From Epiperipatus broadwayi (lineage: Eukaryota; Onychophora; Udeonychophora; Euonychophora; Peripatidae): a stretch of DNA of 64,000 nucleotides. Under the pieces are notes generated by a model, which was not told the origin of the DNA, did not search any database, and worked only from the letters and a program-made list of their open reading frames with translations. Position 1 is the first letter of the stretch, and every line of letters begins with the position of its first letter. The DNA lies in the NCBI GenBank assembly GCA_028023455.1, contig JAQFVV010006735.1, positions 124,001 through 188,000 of the forward strand, in the 5' to 3' direction. Below, in pieces: positions 11,909 to 25,867 of this stretch. Made by a program: the position numbers and the translations under genes.

Positions 11909-12150
11909 AAGACAATAAACATCACATGATCATTATTTCTTACGCTTGCTTGTAACTGTTATTAAAACAGGCAAACCTCTCCATACAGTATTGCCACTCA
12001 GGGCAAGCCAGAAACTAATCTAGAGATATTGGATGATTAGGCACTAGATGGCGATTTTATGCATAAGCCTTCTGGCATCCATTGATTACTCTGGCTTGTA
12101 CTGAGTGGCAATAATGTATGGAGAGTTTTTGCCTGTTTTAAAAAAGGATT
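11909..12150. mobile_element. Palindromic copy of the AGGCAAAA repeat
   Basis: Starts with the CACATGATCATTATTTCTTA extension. It then reads AACAGGCAAACCTCTCC and ends GGAGAGTTTTTGCCTGTT, so the left and right ends are inverted repeats. The left half is the minus-sense end of the family and the right half is the plus-sense 3' end, so two ends are joined tail to tail. Confidence 0.75.
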
Positions 12151-12617
12151 TTCTGATTGTGATTGTAATATCATTTAAAGTATCTCTAATAGGAATTGTT
12201 TGCAGTATAATATTATTTTAAACAAAAGAAGCCATGTTTGCAAATTATTCTTCTATCAATAATCAATATAAATCCAGGAATTTTAAATAGATATGCATTA
12301 TTACAAGAATGAAGAATCTCATGAAGTACAATTACATCAACATTACATTGAACAGTTATATTGAAGATGATCCCATTTTGATTTTGATTTATCCTCAATA
12401 TTGAATTGATTTAGCCTCAATATTGAATTGATTTAATTTTGTTTCCTAGGCAAAAAGAACATTATCTTTGACTTAATGGTAATAGCATAAATTACAAAGA
12501 AAAGTTGCACTAATTGTAGTTATAAGATTCTACCCAAAAAGTGCAAAAATATTTGCATTTAATACAATAAAATAATAAAAACGATGGGATATATGATGGG
12601 TCAATGTATGTAAAAGC
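12151..12617. other. Unassigned AT-rich sequence
   Basis: No gene is recognised. A short direct repeat, CTCAATATTGAATTGATTTA, occurs twice near 12394 and 12417. Confidence 0.5.
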
Positions 12618-14535
<1,918 letters not shown>

Positions 14536-14681
14536 TTGTATTTTATTGTGAGTCATCATCATCATCATCAACCATTATCAATCCACTGCAAGATGAAGGT
14601 CTCTCCAAGTTCAATCCATCTTTTCCTATCTTTAGCTTCTCTTCACCACATCACCCCTGCACACTTTCTTATTTCATCCAT

Positions 14682-15281
14682 CTATCTCACATGTGGTCTC
14701 TTTCTGGGTCTTTTACAATCTCTTGGAATCCAGTTTAAAATTTCAATTGTCCATCTATTGTCATCTCTTCTAGCAATATGTTCAGCCCAACCCCACTTCA
14801 GTCTTTTAATTTTTTCAATGAGGTCAGTAACACCTGTTTGTTCTCTTACCCATACATTGCATTTTTGATCCCTTTTTGTTATTCCCAACATGCATCTTTC
14901 CATACTTTTTTGAGTGGTCTGAAGACTCTGTATTGCTTTTCTATTAAGTGTCCAAGTCTCAGATCCAAAAGTAAGAACTGGCAAAACACATTTATTAAAA
15001 ACCTTCCTTTTCAAACACATAAGCATATTTTCTTTTAGTATCAAGTTATTTCTACAAAAAGCACTCCAACCAAGTTTAATTCTATGATTAATTTCCTCCA
15101 TTATGTTTCCATCTGTATTAATAATCTGATTAAGGTATTTGTAACTGTTAACTTCTTCTAATTCATCATAATAAATCATTATTTTTATATTTTGAGAAAA
15201 TGTATTAAACATTACTTTAGTCTTTTTAACATTTATATTTAGTCCTACTTTCCTACTTTCATCTGATAACTCCTGCAACAT
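14682..15281 (-). pseudogene. RTE family 1 C-terminal RT/thumb region
   Basis: A continuous 199-codon frame carries NINVKKTKVMFNT just after the FADD box. NSYKYLNQIINTDG, TFGSETWTLNRKAIQSL, RCMLGITKRDQ and HIARRDDNRWTIEILNW follow. These are hallmark blocks of RTE-type elements downstream of the RT palm. This is the longest intact reading frame of the element. Plus-strand frames over the same bases are antisense shadows. Confidence 0.88.
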
Positions 15282-15299
15282 TTCCTATAATTCTAAAGC

Positions 15300-16507
15300 A
15301 TTATTTGCAAAAACAACTACATCATCTGCAAAATCTAAATGACTTAAATAATCTCCATTTACTTTCATTTTTTTAAGGTTCCCATTTTAATCCACAAAAT
15401 ACTTCTTGCAGCACTGTTGTAAAAAGTTTTGGAGATATGGAGTCACCCTGTCTTACATCCTTTTCAATGTTGATTTTCCTATTATCATTATGTAATCTAA
15501 TTGTTGCTGTTGCATTTTTATAAATATTTTTTAAAATATGACAATATCCTGGATCTACACCTTGATGATCCAATGCTTTAATCACTGAAGAAATGTTTAT
15601 AGAATCAAATGCCTTTTCATAATCTACAAATCCTAAGCATAATGGTAACTCATATTCATTTGTCCTTTCTATAATTTTTCTCAATACCTGGATATGTCTA
15701 CTATACTAAAACCACTTTTTAAATCCAGCTTGTTCTCTTGGTTGATGGAAATCCAGAGTTTTCTGCAGACGAGTTGTAATTATCTTAGTAAAAATTTTGT
15801 ATACACCTGATAAAAGACTGATAGGTCTGTAATTTCTAATATATTCTTTATCACCTTTTTTAAATATTAATATTAATACTTGCATTCTTCCAGTCATCTG
15901 GCACATCTTTATCATTTAGACATTTGGTATATAACTTTGCTAAGAATTTTTTTTATTTTTTCACCTGCTTCTTTTAATATATCAATTATAATTCCATCAT
16001 TACCTGGAGCCTTCCCTTTCTTCATAAATTTAATTGCATGCCTCACTTCCTCATTCAAAATTCTGGGCAATTTGGAAGATATAATAGGTATAGGAGGCAC
16101 TTGTTCTTTATTACTATATAATTCTTGATAGAAGTCTTTGTGATGTTATCTCTCTTTTTAGTAATAATGCCATCTTTTTTTCTTATTGCAGATATAAATT
16201 TCCTACCAATACCAAAATGTTGTTTTCCACTCTTTAGACTTTTATTCTCTTCTACAGCTTTCCTTGCTAGTTCACAATTACACTTTCTTATATCATTTTC
16301 AACTCTTTTTTGCACCATTTTACAAAATTCGAGATATTCAATCCTTTTTAATGCATCATTGTTGTATATCTTTATATTCCTCCTTTTCTTCATAAATTCT
16401 CTAGTCTCAGTAGAAATTTTATTGATAAATGGCTGCTTTTTTCTACCAGCTATCTTTGTTGCAGTTTTTAAAAGTGTATCAGTTATTTTCCTATTAATGT
16501 CATTCAA
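15300..16507 (-). pseudogene. RTE family 1 reverse transcriptase domain
   Basis: A basic linker (16055-16507) is followed by FMKKGKAPGNDGI (about 16000-16040), YRPISLLSGVYKIFTKI with EQAGF (15706-15850), GFVDYEKAFDSI (block A, about 15600-15635) and VRQGDSISPKLF (block B). The intact catalytic FADD box is at 15321-15332. Block order and spacing are those of LINE RTs. The domain is split over several frames, so it is not expected to be active even though the catalytic aspartates survive. Confidence 0.88.
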
Positions 16508-16743
16508 ATCTGAATCATGTTCAAAATCTACTAATACTTGAAACTGATTTGTAAGTTCTAATTTAAATTCATTAGAATGTTTCTGAAGATTAGGAATATC
16601 AACTGTAAATATTGTTTTTCTTAATAATATTTGTCTCTCTAGTTTTGCATTAACATGTATCTTATATCTTACTCATCGATGATCACTTCCTGTGTTAAAT
16701 TTATTAAGAACATTACAATCTTGAAATATGTATTTTCTGTTAG

Positions 16744-17381
16744 TCAAAATATAATCCAATTCTGCTGTACCTTCATTTGGATGCTTCTTTGTCCATTTCC
16801 TTTTAACATTTTTCTCAAAAAAAAAAAATTCATAATATAAAGTTTTTCTTTTTCTGCAAACTCCACAAGTCTATGTTCTCTCTCATTTCTATTACCATAA
16901 CCAAAATTACCTCCAGCATTTTCATCTTTCATTTGTTTACCAATTCTAGCATTAAAGTCTCCCATAACAATTTTAAAATGTTGTTTACTCTGATCAAAAG
17001 CCTTCTGTACATCCATATAAAAGTCTTCCTCTACTTCACTATAAGAACTTGTTGGGGCATAAACCTGAATTATCTGCATTTGGTATCTGCTATTAAGTTG
17101 TAAAACTAATCTTGCCACTCTGTCCAATACACCATCAATCTCCACAATGTTATCCTTCCATTTTTATGTATAATGAATCCTACTCCACTTGTATTTCCAA
17201 TATTTGTGCCTTTATAGTAGAGTATATGTCCACTTTTTAAATCAATTGTTTCTTCACCTTTTCTTCTAACTTTACAAAGTCCAATAATGTCCCATTTAAT
17301 ATAAGACAGTTCTTCTAACTCTTGCAATCTTCATTCACTTGAAAGTGATCTGCAGTTGTAAGTACCTAAATAAAAAGTCAT
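16744..17381 (-). pseudogene. RTE family 1 endonuclease domain
   Basis: The probable start ATG is at 17381-17379, followed by a frame reading TYNCRSLSSE. Then come IKWDIIGLCKVRRKGEE, SGVGFIIHKN, IIQVYAPTSSYSEVEEDFY and IVMGDFNARIGKQ. The DFNAR block carries the catalytic Asp/Asn of exonuclease-endonuclease-phosphatase type nucleases that nick DNA for target-primed reverse transcription. A stop follows SLSSE and a frameshift lies near 17140, so no complete domain is encoded. Confidence 0.85.
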
Positions 17382-17460
17382 CATCAAATGGCAGTCTGAG
17401 TCTGCAATCAGAGGATTCTTAGCACCCTCTGCCTTCAACCGCCAACTGCTGCCTTAGTTG

Positions 17461-17870
17461 GTGACTTTACAGTCTCCTGGGAATAAGGGCTATGATTTAT
17501 TTTTGTCTGTTATAATTGTATATATTGGAAAAAATATTCTTAAACCTGGAGATAAAAAGCCAATAAACTCACCATGCTGCTAATGCGTGTTGGTGAGCAG
17601 CCCATCCATGTCTGTATACTATATGAATAATCACATAGTAATAACAGCTGCAGTGACAAGAACATATGGAGTGGACATTAGGAATTTGCCTTGCTTGGTT
17701 CCTTTAAGGCCTCCAAAAAGAATCAGAGGGTCTCCTTCAAACAATATCTTACTTAGCTAAGGATGTTTTTCTGATTCTGCCAGACAGAAATAAACATGCA
17801 TCTACTCAGACTGTGAACGTATAAAATTTTCCATAAAAGATCCCTCATTGACAGAAATCACATTGAAGAT
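17461..17870. other. Probable 5' untranslated region of the RTE LINE, unassigned
   Basis: Less AT-rich than the surroundings and lying between the endonuclease start of the minus-strand RTE (17381) and the first recognisable part of the plus-strand LINE (about 17880). No coding motif is seen. Attribution to the RTE 5' region is inference from position. Confidence 0.35.
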
Positions 17871-18481
17871 TGAGATGTAAAATGTAAGATTATTGAGAGG
17901 AGCTAGAATGTTCAAAAAGTTGAAAAGCGAAATAAAAATAAATAATATCGATATTATATAATTAAGCCAAGTGAGTAGGAGGAATGTGGGAAAGTAAATA
18001 ATGGAGGTGCTAAGTTATTTTATTTTGGTGGTAATAGAACAATAAATGGAGTCAGCATAGTTGTTAAAAAATTGAAATAGTGTGGCAAAGACAGATTGGG
18101 TCAACAATAGATTAATGATGATGAAGATAACTACACATCCTAGGGACTTGGTAGTAATACAAGTTAATATGCTAACTATTAGTCATGATGATATTGAAAT
18201 TGATGAATAATATGAAAAGTTAAAGAAAATAATATAGTGTGAGGGTAAAAATGCATGTATATTGCTATTGGGTATGGGAAAGTGTAAGGAAGAATAAGTT
18301 GTTATGGTATTGAAAAAAATGAATGAAAAAGTTGGTTGGCTTATGAAATTTTTGAAAGAAGAATAGGTTTGTGGTTGCAAACATTTGATTTAATAATTAT
18401 CCAAAAAGATTGTATACATGGAAAGGTCCAATATTACATTATCATCATTCTTTATATTTAGACAAGCTGTTTTTCACAGAG

Positions 18482-18681
18482 GCAAAAATGGTGGCTGCTG
18501 GAGAGTTGCATTAGATCCTAAAATCTAGGCTCCTCACTGATGAAAGTCATAAGCTAGAAACTAATCTGAGGATATTGGATGAGTAGGCACTAGATACAGA
18601 TTTTATGCACAAACCTTCCTGCATCCATTGATTACTCTGGCTTGCACTGAGTGGCATTACTGTATGGAGAGTTTTGCCTCT
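18482..18681 (+). mobile_element. MITE with AGGCAAAA...TTTTGCCT ends inside LINE family 2
   Basis: About 200 bp starting AGGCAAAAATGGTGGCTGCT and ending ATGGAGAGTTTTGCCT. The two ends form a short terminal inverted repeat (AGGCAAAA). The interior matches the copies at 10.1, 11.5 and 27.3 kb (ATTGATTACTCTGGCTTGCA, GGATGAGTAGGCACTAGAT). Here the element stands without the extra flanking extension seen in the other copies, so this copy probably marks its true ends. No clear target duplication is visible. Confidence 0.8.
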
Positions 18682-20114
18682 GCAGACAACTCCAAGTGAT
18701 AAACAAAGATATCAAATAGACTATATATTAATTTAGGATAGATATAAGAATGCTATTAAGAGTTCATATACTTTCCCTAATGCTGATATCAACTATGATC
18801 ATAATTCGGTTACTACTAAATAAAAGTTGAGTTTAAAAAGAGTAAAAAGAAGGAAAAAATATATTAGGTGAAACTTAGATAAATTGAGAGAAATGGAAAA
18901 AGATTTGGATTTAATATGTAAAAATATAATAAAGAGTGTTGATAATGATGAGAAATATATGAATAATTTTGATAAGCATTGGTGTAGGATTAAAAAAGGA
19001 ATATTAAAAATTATCAAAATTTGAAATATTAAGTTAAAGAAAGTTAAATGACTTTGAATAATAAAAGATAGACTTTGGATAATAAAAGGTATGTTGGAAA
19101 AGATAGAAGTATGGAAAAAATGGAAGAATGTCATTACTAAGAAAGATCAAAGAGCATCTAAAAATTGTAATAATGATCTAAGAAGAGAAATAGATTTAGC
19201 AAAAGAAAAAAATATTTGGAACAAGATTGTAGAGAGATAGAAGTGATTTAACAAGTAAAAAAATATAGAAATGTTACTGGGGGGGGGGGATGGCAAACAA
19301 GTAAAATAGCTGATAAAAATGGAAAAAGATTAACTGATAGCGATTATATAATGAAAAAATTGAAATAATGCCTTCAATATGTATTAAGAACAGAAAATGA
19401 TTCAATTAATTATAAACTTGAATATGAAGATGTTGAAGTAGATGATAAAAGTATGGAAATATTTACAGATGAAATTATAAAAGCACTTGAAAAAATAAAA
19501 AATGGTAAAGCTAATCAGATCTGATACAACACTTGTAGAATTTTTGAAAATAGTGGGAAACTACTATGAAGAAAATAGTTGGAATTTTCAATTTAATATA
19601 TGATAGTGGAGTTTGGCCAGAAGATTATTTGAGAACTATAGTGATTCCAATTACTAAAAAGAAGACCGTTATAAAAGAGTATAGAACAATAAGTTTGTTT
19701 TTCACACTTCTAAAATTTTATTAAGAATTTTAAGACAAAGAATTTGTAAGAATGTCAAATATTATATTGGAGAATAATTGCAGAAAGATATACTGAAAAA
19801 GGTAAAGGAAGTGGTATATGTTTTTTGGATTTGGAAAAAAGCATTTAATAAAGTGATTTGATCTTAAAAAAATAAAGAAAGTATTTTGAAAAGAGAAATC
19901 GATTTGGAATATGTATACTGGGCAAAGAAAAGAATTAAACAAGAATAATAATACAGATGAAGTGAATATAGAATAAGGAGTTATGAAAGAATGCAGTAGG
20001 TCACCTGTGTCTTTTAATATTTATTTAGAAGGCATGTTAAACAAATATTTAGATTGTGGAAGAATAAGATTTGCAGATAATATGATTCCTGTAGCTGAAG
20101 ATAAAAAGTGTATT

Positions 20115-20379
20115 CAGAATATATTGATTAAATTGTAGGAATGACGTATGGAATATAAAATAAAGATTAATGTTGAGAAGACCAAGTATTTATGAATAGA
20201 AAGAAATACAAAAAGATTGCAAGTTGTAATGCATTATGATATAGCTCAGAATATATTGATTAAATTGTAGGAAGGATGCATGGAATATAAAATAAAGATT
20301 AATGTTGAGAAGACCAAGTGTTTATGAATAGGAGGAAATACAAAAAGATTGCAAGTTGTAATGCATTATGATATAGCTC
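20115..20379 (+). repeat. 132-bp tandem duplication inside LINE family 2
   Basis: The sequence beginning CAGAATATATTGATTAAATT at 20115 restarts at 20247 and runs to about 20379 with few differences. It covers the region after the FADN box (NVEKTK block), so the LINE remnant contains that block twice. This is a local duplication after the element had died. Confidence 0.9.
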
Positions 20380-20705
20380 AATAGATAAATGAAGTAAGGT
20401 TTTAGGTACTTGATTGTGTAAGGATGAATGAAGTGAATTTTAAAATAATATTAGCATTGGCAAAGGACATATTTACTAAGACAATGAAAATATTTTGTAA
20501 ACTCTTGTGTAGAGAGTATTATTGTATTGTTATGGAACATGGGTAATGAGTAGAAAATTAGCAACATATTGGAAACATTTGAGATATAATCATGGAGAAG
20601 GATGGAAAAAGTCAGTTGGATAAATAAAATGATAAAGATGTTTTGAAAAGTATAAATGAAAAAAGATGCTTGATTGAGGAAATTAGTAATAAAAAGAGAA
20701 ACTGG

Positions 20706-20848
20706 ATTGGATGTATATTAAGAAGAAATAATAGTTTAGTGAAAGATGTTTTGATTCTAAATAGAAAGGGAAATTAGATTGGATATATATTAAGAAGAAA
20801 TAATAGTTTAATAAAAGATGTTTTGGAGAGAATGATGACAGGAAATAA
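20706..20848 (+). repeat. 72-bp tandem duplication inside LINE family 2
   Basis: ATTGGATGTATATTAAGAAG at 20706 recurs at 20778, duplicating the ILRRNNSL block of the LINE C-terminal region. Confidence 0.88.
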
Positions 20849-21000
20849 GAAGAAAGGATAAAAAAGACCGACTTTGCTGGATGACATAAAAAACAAGAAG
20901 AGATATGAAGAATTATGAAGTTGGGCAGTGAAGAGAACAGAATGGAGAAATGGATGAAATTTGTGAAGTGACTGCTCTCTGCATTTGTCTATAGGACAGA

Positions 21001-21983
21001 ATAATATTTATTACTAATATGATAAATATCTGTAGTTTACATAATTTTTAATTACTATATTTTATTTGTTTATATAAGCCTACAGATTTGCAATCTTATC
21101 TTTCTGGTTAAAACTCATAAATATTATCCATTTTCTTTCAGAAATAATTCTAAATACACAAGCTAAGTAATGTTGGAACACATAGTTTTGAATTGTAGAT
21201 AAAATTGAAATTACAATAAACAGTAATAAATAAAATATAATTATAATCATATTTAAAAACAATATTAAATTCCAAAGTAACTAGACCAATCCCTAACTTT
21301 TATAATAATATAGATCATATGAGAAGAATCTACTTAGTAAATAAAATATTTTTTTCTAAATAAAAAACATAAATGCATATTTGATGTACATATTTATTTA
21401 TTTAAAATATATATAATTTCTATATTAGTTTTCTAAGGGGAAAAAAAGGAGGGGAAGCGAATAGAGGAATATATATGCATACATCATCAAGCATATATAT
21501 ATATATATGCGTGAATTTCTTATGCTCATGAAATTTATAAGTAAATTAATATTTTGAAAGTTTAATATAATTTATTAATTGTTGAGAGCGTTTTTTAAAA
21601 AGAAATTATTATACATACAATAAAATACTGAAATTAACTCTATACTTTTTAATATACTAATAAATAATTAGAGCTATTATTACTAATGCAGTTATATCAT
21701 TGACATTATTATTTACTGTAAATTCAACTGAGATGGTAAATATATCCTGATACATCTATTATTGAAGATTGTAGAATCAACTCCTGTGTGTTATTTTAAT
21801 ATCAATATATGTAGATAAATTTTTTCAAGTAATCTTGATTGAATTTCAATTATGCTGCAACAAGACAGCAAACAATTAAAGCTGGCAATGCAATTTGAAG
21901 CCATGTGGTGTTTTAGCAATAAAAGAAATTATATTTTTTCACTTGGTCTTTTACATGTGATTTATATATCTATATGGTTCCAT
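21001..21983. other. Unassigned AT-rich sequence
   Basis: No feature is supported apart from short TA runs near 21495. Confidence 0.5.
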
Positions 21984-22147
21984 TTACAACTACATTAAAT
22001 ACTTTATAATACAATTTAATAAAATAAAATTTATTCCTTTATATTTGCTTTCCTGATGACTACTGGGAAACTGAAACCATAAACAAATATAAAGGAATAA
22101 ATTTTATTTTATTAGATTGCATTGTAAAGTATTTAATGAAGATGTAA
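21984..22147. repeat. Hairpin with 64-bp arms and conserved-looking loop
   Basis: The left arm (21984-22047) and right arm (22084-22147) are reverse complements with about five mismatches. The 36-nt loop contains TTTCCTGATGACTACTGGGAAA, which can itself pair at its ends (TTTCC/GGAAA). The arms are AT-rich and the loop is not. It is a fold-back or MITE-like element, or a locus able to give a long hairpin transcript. Confidence 0.9.
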
Positions 22148-25027
22148 ATACTATTATACAGATATTTACAATAAAAGAAAATCAAAGTGGGTGAGTCATC
22201 AGCCAAAAAGAGGATTTATTAATGGTTCAGTGATAAAAATAGAATGCAAGTGTGTGTGTGTGTATTATTTTTATATATTACCTATTTCTGGATCATTTGA
22301 AAAGAAAAAAGTTGAAGATATAAAAATGATAAAATATATATAAATAGAAGCATTATTTTGCATCTTAATTAATTGATACTGTGCAATGAAAGATTTATAG
22401 AGATATTATTTCAGTAGTGAATAAAAACAAAATTTGAACTTAACTTATTAGGAAGCTAAAAAATATTATTTTGACTGATTACACTGTTCATACACTAGTC
22501 ATTAGTTAAAATATTGTAGAATTCTGTGTGCATTATAGAGATTGATATTTCAAATTGACATCCTACTGATAAATTCTGATTTAAAAACCTGGAGGATATT
22601 GCCTTAAATTTGTTAGCTAAAATTATTCTCCAAAAGATTCAGGAAGTTCTTGAAATAAAAATCACTTCTATACAACTTATTATCCATAGTAGAAGAGTTT
22701 GCATGTCGCATTAATATTTCAAGCTAAGATCACAATTTTTATTAGTATTGTGTCTTAACTTATTTGATTAGAAATTTCTGTTGCATAGCAAAATATGTCT
22801 TTAATTGAACAATTACTACTTGAAATTCTATACTAATGTTTGACCAAAATTATTTCATGGATCTCCTCAATGCCTTACCGTATGTTTCCCTAGCATTAGA
22901 ACTGGGAAATTCAGCAAAAGAAATATATGTTTTATATTTGGATTCTTCCAAGTCAAGAACTTCCGATATATTGGTGACATTTTTGATAGATCTTTGAAAA
23001 ATAATGCAGATTCTATAAAACTTTCCGCACTCCCCCCACTCACTTATTAAACTTTAAATTTAAAACTGTATTATAATTATGCACTATCTCGCGATTTTCC
23101 GTTTTTGCTAATCAAAATATTTCCAACAAGATTTTTTTTTTAAACTAACAGTTAATGTTTTTAGTTTATGCTAATAATATATGTTGTTAATATCAACACA
23201 TTGCTTGATTTTTTCAGTTTATTACAGTATAAACAGAACTGATGTGATGCGATGTAATATACTGTGGCTTCTCCTTATACTGCTCTAGCGCCATCTATTT
23301 TAAACTTGAACAGTGTTAGCAAATGAATAAAGTATGTTTTGGAATTAGATTACTCTACCATCTGTAAAAACTGCTTTATTAATACCGTATATTGTTCATA
23401 AACTTTTTATTTAATTAATAAAACTTTCATTTAAAACAAAAAGGTATATGTATTTTAAAATAAAAACAATCGCAAATCTTTAAGAGTAACATTGATAATT
23501 TAATGATATTTCTTTTCTTTAAAAGCCAATAAAAGAAATCAATATTGCGATTAATTATTTATATGAGATTTTTGTCAGCTCAAATTGAATTGTATTGAGT
23601 TGAATAGATTTCAGATTGTTAAATTTTACACACAAATGATTTTTTTTAATATGGGCTTCTATTTCAATTTGTGTTAAACATCTACATTATATATATATTA
23701 ATTTTTAAATATCGTAAAACATTTAAATTGTCAAAGTATGGCTCAATACGCATTTAACTTATCAAATTACAGTTAAATATACTATTTTAAAAATGACCAG
23801 GCTTAAAATTAAACAAATAATAGTTTGGCTTGTTCAAAGCAATTATATAATGCTAATATACGGTATAATAATACTATATTTAATTTTTTTTAAATTAAGT
23901 CATTTTATGTATTCCTATAATACATTTTTGGTAATTTAAATGATATACATCAATAACTGTTAAAATTCTCATTGATAAGTTTTGAAAATTTATTATAAAT
24001 TATAGAAATATAGAAAAATTCATGATATCGTTATAGTGCAATTACACACTATATCTACGTCTGAGTTCAAACACGGTGGGGTAAAATTTGAATTTTTTTT
24101 TTCCGATTATGATCAAGTTTAGGATTTTTCATTCAAGTTGTCAACCTATAGCCAATCCAATTAACCATAATACATTGGTAATAACTGGGTATTTAATTAA
24201 CTATTTGCATTTAGAGCATAAAATAAGGATAAAAAAACTACGCAAATTTTTACTGTTTGAGAACGTATACTTGGAACGTAATGCTTTTTTTTCTTTACAT
24301 GCAGATCTGTTTGAGAGGTGTTTCTATTGTAGTACTCTATTTAAAGACTATTTCAATCAAATTTGCATACCAATGTAATTCATTAAAAATGATGTTAACA
24401 AAAGCAAAACATTAAAAGTTCTTAAATATACCATTCAAAAAGTTCTATATATATTCACAAAAGTTTCTCTTTTAAAATTTGTTATATTTATTCAAATTAA
24501 TAGATATAAAAAGGGTCAAATATTTTCTTGAAAAACTTGTTATTTAATATGAATCAATATATATTTTTATTTCTTCTTAGTTTTGACAACATAATTATAA
24601 TCATTATCAAGCTGTTTGAATGAAATTGTCCAATTCATGTATTCGGCAAATAGAGGAATTTACTGGATTAAACAATTATTCTAAAAATATTTTTAAAGAC
24701 AAATATATATATCTTCCAAGAAGAATCTAATAGTTTATTGATAGGACATTCATATGAAGTTCCGGCATTCATGATTCCTTCAAATCCTTTAAAACTATTT
24801 ACCATATTATCTGCAAATCTATATTTTTATTCAGGTTACAAATTATGCTTATTTTTTAAAATCACAAAATTTAAATAATTTAAGCACATCAAAAACATAA
24901 TAATATTTTAATAATGTTCTTAATTTTTTTTAACTTACAAATTCTTTCTTTATTATTTATTATATTCAATTAGGTTTTTTTTTTGTTGCTTCTATATATA
25001 TTCTATTAAATTATCATTCTTTTTCAA
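22148..25027. other. Unassigned AT-rich sequence
   Basis: No gene is recognised. Short (TG)n at 22250 and poly-T runs occur. A 96-codon plus frame (24088-24378) has no recognisable domain. A small CTCF-like word, TAGCGCCATCTA, is at about 23288. Confidence 0.5.
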
Positions 25028-25107
25028 GCATTGGTGGTCGAGAGGTTGGCGACAGCTGCTTTACAAGCAGTTGTCCCGGGTTAGCAGGTTCGCTTCCCGG
25101 CTGATGC
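25028..25107 (+). other. tRNA-like element (SINE head or tRNA pseudogene)
   Basis: The acceptor-like ends GCATTGG (25028-25034) and CTGATGC (25101-25107) pair over 7 bp with two wobbles. An anticodon-like stem (25055-25059 with 25067-25071) encloses loop TTTACAA, giving anticodon TAC. A good B box, GGTTCGCTTCC, is at 25087-25097. The middle arm (CCCGGGTTAGCA) is long as in Ser/Leu tRNAs, but the T stem is not well paired and the TAC anticodon does not fit a class II tRNA. It is likely a tRNA-derived SINE or pseudogene, homologous to 7114-7205. Confidence 0.6.
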
Positions 25108-25867
25108 TATGACACATGAGAGAAAACAAACTCTTTTAAACATAAATATTAATGTAATATCTCAAATTTATTTACATATACAGATTCATTATTCAAGATT
25201 CATTATTTTCTAATGGTTTTAAAAAAAGAAATAAAAAGAGATTGGAGATTTTATTTAACATTAATAAATCCTATAAAAAATATTTTTTTTTTTAGAATAA
25301 AAAATATACTATATATATTTTAAGCACTGTTTCATTCTAATTTTAATTTATTTTTATGCATTCATTATAAGAGTTTGATTTGATAATGATTATTATTACA
25401 TGATCTAAACTAAGATTAAATAAAAAATATAAAAATTTATTTATATTAAACAATTTTTAAAAAATTGATTTTTTAATGCATATTTATTTAAAAATACTCA
25501 CTGTTAAATATTTAACAATTACACATAATCTCATAAATAATTATAAAAATATTTATATTTTTACTATCAGTGATTTAGTCTTTCTAAATTAACAGTAAAT
25601 CCTCCCCCCCCCAAAAAAAAAAAAAAAACGTATTAACAATTCTTTGTTTTGAACACTGATAAATAATACATTATTCTTTTCAGTCACAGTATTCTGTGAT
25701 GTTCAAACCCTCAACAAACACAATAATTCAAAAGACAAACTTTTTTTACATTTCATTCGAATAATTACATACCCAATTCTAAATAAGATATTAATAGTGA
25801 TGATTGCTTATCAGTTATTGTAACTAATAGGTAATATTTGAAATACAGGTATTCTTCATATATCTAT
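25108..25867. other. Unassigned AT-rich sequence
   Basis: No feature is supported. A C8/A14 homopolymer patch is at 25603-25628. Confidence 0.5.

Larger units (their letters stand above)
14550..17460 (-). mobile_element. RTE-type LINE, near full length but frameshifted (family 1)
   Basis: The minus-strand order is endonuclease, RT, C-terminal domain, then a 3' end of short GAT repeats (plus-strand ATC repeats at 14551-14568), typical of RTE elements. Two further 3'-end fragments of the same family lie at about 27950-28195 and 56215-56515 (minus), and a C-terminal piece lies at 28610-28850 (plus). The 17.46-17.87 kb stretch may be its 5' untranslated region, but the 5' boundary is not visible. 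It is the best preserved LINE of the window, yet the reading frame is broken in at least six places. Confidence 0.88.
17880..21000 (+). pseudogene. Ancient RTE-like LINE (family 2), plus strand
   Basis: Blocks in order are: VNMLTISHDDIEIDE of the endonuclease (about 18150-18210); QIDYILI and FPNADIN (about 18710-18795); a basic linker; IFTDEIIKALEKIKNGKAN (about 19455-19515); VWPEDYLRTIVIP (about 19610-19650); CSRSPVSFNIYLEGML (block B, about 19990-20040); RFADNMIPVAEDKK (about 20065-20110), the FADD box with its second Asp changed to Asn; NVEKTK; and LRRNNSLIKDVLE with a basic RKKG-like tail (about 20780-20880). It is riddled with stops. A MITE sits at 18482-18681 and internal tandem duplications at 20115-20379 and 20706-20848. 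Confidence 0.82.

Noticed and set aside
14536-16541. Several plus-strand frames of 80-140 codons over the RTE element
   Set aside because: They are antisense to well-supported RTE endonuclease, RT and C-terminal blocks.
24088-24378. 96-codon plus-strand frame as a host gene
   Set aside because: No recognisable domain, AT-driven composition and no supporting splice or promoter context.
24296-24400. Possible repeat shared with 32505-32600 (TGTTTGAGAGG...TTTAAAGAC)
   Set aside because: The similarity is short and patchy and cannot be separated from AT-rich chance by eye.
25028-25107. Functional tRNA-Val(TAC)
   Set aside because: The long variable arm and unpaired T stem do not fit tRNA-Val. 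A second degenerate copy suggests a SINE or pseudogene.
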